Below are positions 1 to 6,567 of a stretch of DNA of 11,515 nucleotides, one piece after another (positions within the stretch are counted from its first letter, which is position 1; each line of letters starts with the position of its first letter). Source of the stretch: Bacteroidales bacterium (GTDB taxonomy: Bacteria > Bacteroidota > Bacteroidia > Bacteroidales > UBA7960); NCBI GenBank assembly GCA_007128045.1, contig SKYG01000216.1:1-11515 (forward strand). The letters are read 5' to 3'. The notes under the pieces were generated by a model. The model saw only the letters and a program-made list of their open reading frames with translations. It made no database searches and was not told where the DNA came from. A program made the translations under genes and the position numbers.

Positions 1-1
1 C

Positions 2-2077
2 TTGCACCAGCACGATAGGAAGACAAATCCAAATGACAAAGACTTCAACTACAGGGAAGAATTTAAAAAGCTTGACCTGGAAGCATTGAAAAGTGATTTA
101 AAGAAACTAATGACCGACAGCCAGGACTGGTGGCCTGCAGATTGGGGACATTACGGAGGGTTGATGATCCGTATGGCATGGCACGCTGCCGGAACCTATC
201 GCATAGCTGACGGACGTGGAGGGGCCAATACAGGTAATCAGCGTTTTGCGCCGCTCAACAGTTGGCCTGACAATGTGAACCTCGACAAAGCCCGCAGGTT
301 GTTGTGGCCCATGAAGAAAAAGTATGGCAACAAAATATCGTGGGCTGATCTATATGTTCTGGCCGGCAACATGGCATATGAATCCATGGGCTTTAAAACG
401 TTCGGTTTTTCCGGAGGCCGTGAAGACATCTGGCATCCGGAAAAAGACATCAACTGGGGCAGTGAGAAAGAATGGCTTGCACCTACGAAGAACCGCTATA
501 GCGACGACCAGGACCGCGAATCACTTGAGAATCCGCTTGCTGCCGTACAAATGGGATTGATCTATGTGAATCCTGAAGGTGTGGATGGAAACCCTGATCC
601 GCTGAGAACTGCAAAGGACGTTCGTAAGACATTTGAACGCATGGCCATGAATGATGAAGAAACCGTTGCCCTTACGGCTGGTGGACATACTGTAGGTAAA
701 TGCCACGGGAATGGCGATGCATCGATTCTGGGGCCAAGCCCGGAAGAAGCAGATGTTGAATCACAAGGTTTCGGTTGGAAAAACCCAAAAGGGAAAGGCC
801 ATTCTGAAGATACTGTTACCAGCGGACTGGAGGGTGCATGGTCGAGCAAACCCGACAGGTGGAATCACACTTATTTCCATCTGCTGCTCAATCATGAATG
901 GGAGTCAGTCAAGAGTCCTGCCGGCGCATGGCAATGGGAACCTATCAACATCAAGGAAGAGGACAAACCTTTTGATGCCCACATACCCGGTGTCAGAAGA
1001 AATCCGATCATGACCGATGCCGACATGGCCATGAAGATGGATCCTGAGTATCGTAAAATATCTGAGCGCTTTTACAAAGACCCGGAACTATTTGCAGATA
1101 CTTTTGCAAGGGCCTGGTTTAAATTAACCCATCGCGACTTAGGCCCACGTAGCCGCTACCTGGGGGCCGACGTTCCAAAAGAAGACCTGATATGGCAAGA
1201 CCCCATCCCTGCTGTTGACTATACACTTTCTGATGCTGAGATTGAAGAATTAAAGACGACACTTCTGAATAGTGGATTAACAAATACGGAACTCATCAAT
1301 ACGGCGTGGGATAGTGCAAGAACATTTCGTGGGTCTGACTTCAGGGGAGGCGCCAATGGCGCAAGAATCAGGCTTGCCCCACAAAAAGACTGGGAGGGCA
1401 ACGAACCTGGCCGTTTAGAAAAAGTGCTCAACAAACTCACGGAAATCCAGGCAGGTTTAAGTAAGAAAGTCAGCATAGCTGACCTGATCGTACTTGGTGG
1501 CAGTGCCGCTGTTGAAAAGGCTGCTCAGGAAGCCGGTGCAAACGTGATGGTGCCTTTTGCTCCTGGCCGTGGTGATTCCACTCAGGAAATGACCGATGTG
1601 GCATCGTTTGAATACCTCGAACCGGTGCACGACGGTTTCAGAAACTGGCTCAAAAAAGACTATGCCGTAAAGCCGGAAGAACTGCTGCTTGACAGGGCGC
1701 AGTTGCTGGGGTTAACAGCTGCCGAAATGACTGTATTAATCGGTGGCATGAGGGCTTTGGGAACCAATCATGGTGGAAGCAAGCATGGCGTATTCACAGA
1801 TAAGGTAGGTAAGCTTACCAACGACTATTTTGTGAACCTTACCGACATGAGTTACACCTGGAGGCCAGTTTCGGAGAACCTGTATCATGTCGTTGACAGG
1901 GAATCTGGTACTACTAAATGGACAGCCACACGTGTCGACCTTGTTTTTGGTTCAAACTCCATTCTGCGGGCCTATTCAGAGTTTTATGCACAGGACGACA
2001 ACAAAGATAAATTTGTTCAGGATTTTGTTAACGCCTGGGTCAAGGTAATGAATGCCGACAGGTTTGACCTGAAATAG
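2..2077 (+). CDS. katG: Catalase-peroxidase KatG, 5'-truncated by the window edge
   Basis: Bifunctional haem enzyme that breaks down hydrogen peroxide by catalase and peroxidase reactions. The reading frame is open to the window edge, and the first codons (LHQHDRKTNP) match an internal stretch near the family N-terminus, so the TTG at 2 is not the start; roughly 40-50 residues are missing. Counting from position 2, the distal haem triad is Arg57-Trp60-His61 in RMAWHAAGTYR. The Met-Tyr-Trp adduct is Trp60, Tyr188 (IYVNPEG) and Met214 (RMAMND). The proximal His229 lies in TAGGHTVGKCHG with Trp280 and Asp341 as partners, and the mobile Arg is Arg378 (THRDLGP). The C-terminal haem-free duplicate domain is present to the end (about 405-691). 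All catalytic residues are intact, so the enzyme should be active. It stops 15 bp before the end of a convergent ORF; no OxyR or PerR site can be judged because the promoter is outside. Confidence 0.97.
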   Translation: MHQHDRKTNPNDKDFNYREEFKKLDLEALKSDLKKLMTDSQDWWPADWGHYGGLMIRMAWHAAGTYRIADGRGGANTGNQRFAPLNSWPDNVNLDKARRLLWPMKKKYGNKISWADLYVLAGNMAYESMGFKTFGFSGGREDIWHPEKDINWGSEKEWLAPTKNRYSDDQDRESLENPLAAVQMGLIYVNPEGVDGNPDPLRTAKDVRKTFERMAMNDEETVALTAGGHTVGKCHGNGDASILGPSPEEADVESQGFGWKNPKGKGHSEDTVTSGLEGAWSSKPDRWNHTYFHLLLNHEWESVKSPAGAWQWEPINIKEEDKPFDAHIPGVRRNPIMTDADMAMKMDPEYRKISERFYKDPELFADTFARAWFKLTHRDLGPRSRYLGADVPKEDLIWQDPIPAVDYTLSDAEIEELKTTLLNSGLTNTELINTAWDSARTFRGSDFRGGANGARIRLAPQKDWEGNEPGRLEKVLNKLTEIQAGLSKKVSIADLIVLGGSAAVEKAAQEAGANVMVPFAPGRGDSTQEMTDVASFEYLEPVHDGFRNWLKKDYAVKPEELLLDRAQLLGLTAAEMTVLIGGMRALGTNHGGSKHGVFTDKVGKLTNDYFVNLTDMSYTWRPVSENLYHVVDRESGTTKWTATRVDLVFGSNSILRAYSEFYAQDDNKDKFVQDFVNAWVKVMNADRFDLK

Positions 2078-2092
2078 ATTGTCAGCTGGTTA

Positions 2093-2359
2093 TCAGGCAT
2101 CCTTTATCTGTAACAGCAGCTTATTCTTATTATCCTCATAGGAGTATTCGATTTTGTCACATTTGCCCAATATGAGCTTGAGGCCAATGTCGTCAATCGT
2201 CAGATTCTCTTTCAGTGGATTATTAGGTGGGCCGGCACTTTCACAGCTCATGCTGAGTTTGCCTGATTTTTCTGAATAAAAAAGACTGATCAGAATATCC
2301 GTGAAGTCATTTTGCAACAGCAATACCTCTTCTGCCATAAGTTGGGCAAAATCTGCCAT
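2093..2359 (-). CDS. Short ORF resembling the C-terminal part of an RsbW-type anti-sigma HATPase
   Basis: An 88-residue ORF that I do not recognise with certainty. From about residue 8 it can be aligned by eye to the ATP-binding domain of RsbW/SpoIIAB-type anti-sigma factors. An AEE motif (9-11) sits where the N-box helix starts, CESAGPPNNP (39-48) sits where the family has D-x-G-x-P-x-(D/N)-P, and an I-G-L-x-L-I segment precedes IEYSYEDNKNKLLLQIK, matching the VEY-x-x-x-x-GKN-x-L-T tail. The D-G-G core is replaced by E-S-A-G and the N-box Asn is not clearly placed. The family is usually 130-145 residues, so about 40 are missing at the front. An in-frame TAG lies 21 bp upstream of the ATG, and no proper ribosome site is seen (AAGG abuts the ATG). 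With decayed ABC-transporter pieces directly upstream on the same strand, it is probably a truncated remnant, though the frame itself is clean. Confidence 0.4.
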   Translation of the reverse strand: MADFAQLMAEEVLLLQNDFTDILISLFYSEKSGKLSMSCESAGPPNNPLKENLTIDDIGLKLILGKCDKIEYSYEDNKNKLLLQIKDA

Positions 2360-2392
2360 CCTTGGAGAAAGGAAATGCTATTCGCAAAAAGT

Positions 2393-2704
2393 TTAAATTT
2401 CGCCTTGTATGCCGTATAAATCGTAATTGGGAGAGTTCATAGCAATTTCCAGGCTGCGAATCCGGTGTATGAACGCCCTGGTCTTTGCCACATTGGTGTG
2501 CTTGTCAAGTAATGGCACATCATCAATAAATATGCTTCCTCCGGTCGGTTTTTCCAACAGGTTCAGACATCACAGTAAAGTGCTTTTGCCGGTCCCCGAC
2601 GGACCGATTACTGAAATGACTTCTCCCTGTCTGATGTCAGCATTGATATCATTAAGGACAACCAAACTTCCAAAATGCTTCGACAAATTGCGTATTTGTA
2701 TCAT
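2393..2704 (-). pseudogene. Broken GlnQ-type amino-acid ABC transporter ATPase (5' remnant)
   Basis: Reading the minus strand from the ATG at 2704 gives MIQIRNLSKHFGSLVVLNDI, typical of polar amino-acid ABC ATPases, then the Walker A motif GPSGTGKST (residues 34-42). Codon 45 (2572-2570) is TGA where the family usually has Arg (LLRCLN), consistent with CGA to TGA. The same frame continues with CLNLLEKPTGGSIFIDD and LLDKHTNVAKTRA. Similarity to the family then ends before the Q-loop, and the frame stops at 2393. The Q-loop, LSGGQ signature, Walker B and H-loop are absent, so no functional ATPase can be made. A strong Shine-Dalgarno (AAGGAGGTGAGG) still sits a few bases before the ATG and overlaps the permease stop, preserving the original permease-ATPase operon layout. 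The unrelated tail (IHRIRSLEIAMNSPNYDLYG) may come from another gene joined by deletion. Confidence 0.85.
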
Positions 2705-2705
2705 A

Positions 2706-2719
2706 GCCTCACCTCCTTC
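2706..2719 (-). promoter_or_regulatory. Strong Shine-Dalgarno relic before the broken ABC ATPase
   Basis: The minus strand reads TGAAGGAGGTGAGGCTATG around the start of the ATPase remnant. The AAGGAGGTGA core is a near-perfect match to the 16S anti-SD. It directly follows, and shares bases with, the TGA stop of the permease remnant, as in a tightly packed two-gene operon. It is the strongest ribosome site in the window, although the gene behind it is dead. Confidence 0.6.
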
Positions 2720-3010
2720 ATCTTTTTCTTACGGCTTTTTTTTTGGGGTCAACACCTATTTCTATCTTGTCGAGAACGAGGGTTAACAACCATGCCAGAC
2801 ATATGTATATCATGGCAGCCATGATCAGCGGAAAGAAGGCATCAAATGTTCTGCTCCTAATGATGTCGCTAGCTTTGGTAAGGTCTTGTACGGCAATATA
2901 GCCCACAATCGATGTCATTTTCAGCAGCGAGATAAACTCTCCTTTATACACCGGTAGCACCCTTTGCAGCGCCTGCGGCATGATGATGTGAATAAATGCT
3001 TGACTTACCT
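2718..3010 (-). pseudogene. C-terminal remnant of a HisM-type amino-acid ABC transporter permease
   Basis: The last ~95 codons of a polar amino-acid ABC permease remain. Similarity starts upstream of the first available ATG (2981), at about QAFIHIIMPQALQRVLP. It continues through the EAA-loop region into VYKGEFISLLKMTSIVGYIAVQDLT, SDIIRSRTFDAFFPL and a last membrane helix (IMAAMIYICLAWLLTLVLDKIE). This is strongly conserved family sequence with no internal stop. The rest of the permease, including the other membrane helices and, in many Bacteroidota, a fused binding domain, is gone. Upstream the frame closes at a TGA inside the neighbouring transporter gene, whose stop codon (3005-3007) lies within the remnant. 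An ATG at 2981 could still give an 87-residue peptide, but it cannot form a transport channel. The broken ATPase follows directly, so this is the scar of a deleted amino-acid importer operon. Confidence 0.85.
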
Positions 3011-4612
3011 GATCCTTTCATCCATGCATTTTACAAATGCTTGGCCAACCTCTCCCATTGATAAAATGATTCGTTCGCAACGATTCATGGTTTCCAACAA
3101 ATTTAGCTTCTCATCTGCATCAAGCTTTTTTTCATGCGACAAATAAGCCTTCCGCACTATTTTAATGCCATTGCCGGCTTCTGAGGTCATAACATGCAAT
3201 AAGTCTGCGTCTTCATTTTCTTTAAGGTTAACAACATCCAGAAGTGTCATTAAAATAATATCAAGCGCTTCAATCGACGAGTTAATGAATTGTTTCCCGT
3301 GGCCCGCTTTTGATAACACCCTGTAATTTTCTGAAAGAGCAACAATGTTTTCAAATAAGGCGTTCAATTTAGACTGAATGGTAATCGATTGGTTTAGTGT
3401 CTCATATTGTTCAAAGATTAACCTACCTGAGGAGGATATTTCAGTTATGGTTTCATTAATGGTTGTTTTTAAACTCTGGTAGCCTTCCATGTATGAAGCC
3501 ATTTTCAGATGGCCCTCTTTTTGACGCAACAATTCAAAAGTGGCGGAAATCAGGTTAAGTAAATTGGCCTGCTCCAATTTTAATAATAGAAGGGCCGACT
3601 CAGAATCGCTGGTAATATTATTATAAATAAACTTGGGAGCAGCTAGTTTTTCTTCCAGACTTTCGGGCCAGAACCTACTTAACAGCCTGCTAATAAACGG
3701 CAAAATGGCCAGCAATAAAAAGCCGGGAATGATATTAAAAATGGTAAACAACAATGCTAACTGAACCGCCATATTAGCACTTACGGATTGAATAAAAGCC
3801 CCCAGAAGAGGAATCCCCCTATATGTTTCCAGAATAAAGAGCGGTATTACAACCAAAGCCCCTAAAAAGTTATAGAAGCCTTGAAACATGGCAACTTGTT
3901 TACTTTTGCCCGTAATTTTTGCCGAAAGAATAAATGTTAAAACAGATGACCCTACATTGGCGCCATATACTAACATCATGGCATCCTGAAAACTTAATAA
4001 GCCTGAATTTGTTAAAGCCAGCCCTATAATAATTGTAGCCATCGCTGAATGAATAATCAGGCTGATAAGAGCTGAGATAATAAAAACGGCAATGTATTTA
4101 CCTTGTGAACCAATTAATGCCTCCTGCATCCAGGGCATTTCAATTAATGGAGATACGCCCGTCTGCATCGTAAATAATCCAAAAAATAACAACGCCAAGC
4201 CAAAAATTAATCCAAAATAATTGGTGTATTTTTTTGATTTGACAGATGTAAACAGGATTGCCGATAGTCCTAAAACAAGCAATATCACTACTTTAATGTC
4301 GAAAGAAATTAGAAATATAATAAAGCCAGCAAAAATATTTCCTCCGATAATAATGGGTAAAGCTTGTTTTACTTCTATGGCTTTGGCCCGGGCCATTCCG
4401 ATAAGGGTAAATACCAGTGCCGACAAACTTTGTGTAACTGATACTAATAGCCCTCCCAAAAAAATTCCCTGGGCTGCGGTTTTTGTAAAACGAATGATTA
4501 ATTCTCTAACCTTCTTATTGGTTAATATTTTTAAATAATCGGTTAATGTTTGTAAGCCAACAAAAAACAATCCTAATCCTGCCAGAAATGAAACTATCGC
4601 TAATTCAATCAT
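3005..4612 (-). CDS. Na/Pi-cotransporter II-related membrane protein with PhoU-like C-terminal domain
   Basis: A 535-residue integral membrane protein. Residues 1-315 are strongly hydrophobic with about eight to nine helices and show the inverted-repeat layout of the Na/Pi cotransporter family. Repeat 1 has GIFLGGLLVSVTQSLSALVF (49-68) followed by GGNIFAG (90-96). Repeat 2 has SLIIHSAMATIIIGLALTNSG (184-204) followed by GANVGSSVLTF (217-227). Residues about 330-535 form a helical, soluble PhoU-like domain, as in bacterial fusions of this family. The family hallmark QSSS occurs as QSLS in repeat 1 and HSAM in repeat 2, so phosphate transport is less certain than membership of the fold. The ATG at 4612 is preceded by AGGAAAA at good spacing. 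The gene diverges from the binding-protein gene, with 148 bp between starts. Its 3' end touches the permease remnant, so the last few residues may have been altered by a deletion. Confidence 0.85.
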   Translation of the reverse strand: MIELAIVSFLAGLGLFFVGLQTLTDYLKILTNKKVRELIIRFTKTAAQGIFLGGLLVSVTQSLSALVFTLIGMARAKAIEVKQALPIIIGGNIFAGFIIFLISFDIKVVILLVLGLSAILFTSVKSKKYTNYFGLIFGLALLFFGLFTMQTGVSPLIEMPWMQEALIGSQGKYIAVFIISALISLIIHSAMATIIIGLALTNSGLLSFQDAMMLVYGANVGSSVLTFILSAKITGKSKQVAMFQGFYNFLGALVVIPLFILETYRGIPLLGAFIQSVSANMAVQLALLFTIFNIIPGFLLLAILPFISRLLSRFWPESLEEKLAAPKFIYNNITSDSESALLLLKLEQANLLNLISATFELLRQKEGHLKMASYMEGYQSLKTTINETITEISSSGRLIFEQYETLNQSITIQSKLNALFENIVALSENYRVLSKAGHGKQFINSSIEALDIILMTLLDVVNLKENEDADLLHVMTSEAGNGIKIVRKAYLSHEKKLDADEKLNLLETMNRCERIILSMGEVGQAFVKCMDERIR

Positions 4613-4716
4613 ATTTTTTCCTAGTAAACATCAATAATTTACGAAGCATTAAAATTAGTGTAAAATATTCATGCAAATTAAGGGTTAAATGTTAATATTT
4701 TTATGTTTGGAGTTGT

Positions 4717-4724
4717 TATATTTG
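4717..4724 (+). promoter_or_regulatory. Candidate Bacteroidota -7 promoter box (TATATTTG)
   Basis: TATATTTG fits the Bacteroidota sigma-ABfr -7 consensus TAnnTTTG exactly. It lies 36 bp before the ATG of the double binding-domain lipoprotein, in the spacer between two divergent genes. No clear TTTG -33 box is found at the usual spacing, so the call rests on the -7 box and its position alone. Confidence 0.35.
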
Positions 4725-4760
4725 CACCGGCACTAAGTTAAACCAATAAATACATTGAGG

Positions 4761-6239
4761 ATGAAATACATATCATTTCTGATTTCCATTTCCATTTTAA
4801 CATTGGCGGTATTATTTAGCATGAACAGCTGTGAAAAAGAGAGTTTAGATGAAAATACCATTGATGTTTCTGGCATTGAATTCGCGCCAAATTATTTTGA
4901 AAAAAATAGTACAATTGTCGGGATCGATGCAGATATAGCTGCTCAAGCCATGAAAAATGCAGGTGTTAGATTTGAGATGGGTATGTCAGACTCCTGGCCG
5001 AGTGTCTATGATGCTACCTTAAACGGGCCAAACAAGGCAGTATTGACAATGGCCTATACCCCCGAACGCAAAGACCTTTTCAAATGGGCAGGACCCACGA
5101 GTCAGTCAATGTTTGGGATATTTGAAAAAGGGAACTCGGGACTTGCATATCCCCTTCCCATTGCTGAATGCAAACTGCTCCCCCCTATTGCAGTGGTAAG
5201 AAACTGGATGGAGACAACCACCCTCGAAGACCTCGGCTTTGAGAACCTGGTTTATTACAACACCTATAACGAGGCATTGGATGCATTTATGAATGGTGAA
5301 ATACAATTTATTGCCAGCGATCTTTTCCATTTGATTGCAAAAACTTCTCCTGTATATGTATATTTAAATACCCAGGTAGTAACGCGATATCGTACTGTTT
5401 ATAATTACATCGCCTTTTCAAAAGATGTAAGTGATGTGGTTGTTGACAACGTCCAAAATGCGATCGAAACCTTGATAAAGGATCAAAGTTCGGTCATGGT
5501 CATGAGGAACTATATACCATCAATGCCAGCGGACTACATGCCTGGAACCATTCAGCTTTATAGCGAACGTAGTCCGCCTTTCAGTTTTGTCACCGGCCAG
5601 GAGCCCAATCGCAAAGTTGAAGGCTCCGCTGTAGAAATTGTGAATGAAATACAGGAAAGAACAGGGCACGTCAATACAATCAATATGAGTCTATGGACTG
5701 ATGCATATGCCGTGGTGCAGTACCTGCCAAACAGTGCATTATTTACCACCGCCCGCACACCTGAACGCGAAAATATGTTTCAATGGGTTGGGCCCATTTC
5801 TACAAGCAGAACCTATTTTTACACCCTCGCATCTTCCGGATTGACCATAGAAACACTTGAACAAGCAAAAAGCCTTCAATCAATTGCTACCCCAAATGGC
5901 TGGTTCACGCATGATTTTCTTATTAACAACAACTTCCAAAATATCGTTGCTACTTCGCGTACATCAATGGAATCGTTTGATCAATTGATTAATGGGGAGG
6001 TTGATGCGCTTCTGATGACAGATTTGGATGTGAAATGGCTTGCTGATTTAAGCGAGGTGCCATTGAGCCATCTGACTCAACATATGGAAGCATTGAACAT
6101 TAAGGATTATATCGCATTCTCCCTCAATACACCTGAGAGTACTGTTCAGCAATGGCAAAATTATCTCAATGCCATGAAGGCGGATGGCACATTCGAGACC
6201 ATATGGAATAAATGGTTCGAAGGAGTTCCGTTGCCCTGA
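4761..6239 (+). CDS. Lipoprotein with two tandem PBP2-type (amino-acid-binding) solute-binding domains
   Basis: 492 residues from the ATG at 4761. A TTG six bases upstream is in frame, but the ATG gives a proper signal peptide (MKYISFLISISILTLAVLFSMNSC). Cys24 in a Bacteroidota-style lipobox, followed by EKESLDE, predicts a lipid-anchored envelope protein. Domain 1 (about 35-245) and domain 2 (about 262-488) are paralogous PBP2 folds of the GlnH/COG0834 type. Each holds a ligand-binding-type TPER motif in a similar frame (AYTPERKDLFKWAGP at 99-113; ARTPERENMFQWVGP at 331-345), a LINGE/FMNGE helix and a YIAFS strand. Domain 2 opens with a canonical LYSERSPPFSF strand; the opening of domain 1 is more worn. 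No ABC permease or ATPase is intact nearby, so import is unlikely. A sensory role with the downstream kinase is an inference from the gene order. Ligand unknown, probably a small amino acid or organic acid. Confidence 0.85.
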   Translation: MKYISFLISISILTLAVLFSMNSCEKESLDENTIDVSGIEFAPNYFEKNSTIVGIDADIAAQAMKNAGVRFEMGMSDSWPSVYDATLNGPNKAVLTMAYTPERKDLFKWAGPTSQSMFGIFEKGNSGLAYPLPIAECKLLPPIAVVRNWMETTTLEDLGFENLVYYNTYNEALDAFMNGEIQFIASDLFHLIAKTSPVYVYLNTQVVTRYRTVYNYIAFSKDVSDVVVDNVQNAIETLIKDQSSVMVMRNYIPSMPADYMPGTIQLYSERSPPFSFVTGQEPNRKVEGSAVEIVNEIQERTGHVNTINMSLWTDAYAVVQYLPNSALFTTARTPERENMFQWVGPISTSRTYFYTLASSGLTIETLEQAKSLQSIATPNGWFTHDFLINNNFQNIVATSRTSMESFDQLINGEVDALLMTDLDVKWLADLSEVPLSHLTQHMEALNIKDYIAFSLNTPESTVQQWQNYLNAMKADGTFETIWNKWFEGVPLP

Positions 6240-6251
6240 TAATTGGTTCGA

Positions 6252-6460
6252 TAACAACCCTTAAATCCGAAACCCGGAACCATCCCCCACGCTACATTAA
6301 ATGTGGCGTAATACCTGCCAGACAGTGCGGTATTGGCCACCGTCTGCACCCCCGAACGCGATAACATGTCTCACTCGGGCATCATCCCTACATGTATGCC
6401 ATACTCCCGGCGGGCATACCGGATTCTTGTGTCTTGACCATCAAATCAATCCTTATCTCC
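6252..6460 (+). pseudogene. Eroded remnant of another PBP2 domain, paralogous to domain 2 of the upstream gene
   Basis: In the frame of position 6303 the sequence reads V-A-stop-YLPDSAVLATVCTPERDNM. This mirrors VVQYLPNSALFTTARTPERENM in the intact gene (DNA around 5711-5785, closely similar by eye). The stop is TAA at 6309-6311 where the paralogue has Gln, fitting CAA to TAA. Upstream, a PGTI match (6273-6284) corresponds to the opening of domain 2, so the ~50 residues between are deleted. Downstream, DNA similarity continues with small gaps to a TTGACCAT shared with 5852-5859, then fades. The spacer of 328 bp between the lipoprotein and kinase genes is mostly this remnant. It may be the last part of a former third binding domain, of a second tandem gene copy, or of the periplasmic part of the kinase gene. 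Confidence 0.7.
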
Positions 6461-6567
6461 GAAAATCCTTTCTTTTTCATCATTAATGACAACATCCTAC
6501 CAACTTTATCCGCATAAGAATGTAATTGTATTAAAGATGTGATACAATAACAAAAAAACAATTTAAA

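Noticed and set aside
2..4. TTG at position 2 as the katG start
   Set aside because: This codon aligns to Leu within a conserved internal KatG segment, so the gene continues beyond the window.
2427..2786. Plus-strand 119-codon ORF opposite the ABC remnants
   Set aside because: It has no family resemblance and is the antisense image of the ATPase and permease remnants, which are convincing on the minus strand.
4755..4760. TTG at 4755 as start of the lipoprotein
   Set aside because: The ATG at 4761 gives a cleaner signal peptide start and lies right after TGAGG; the TTG adds only Met-Arg.
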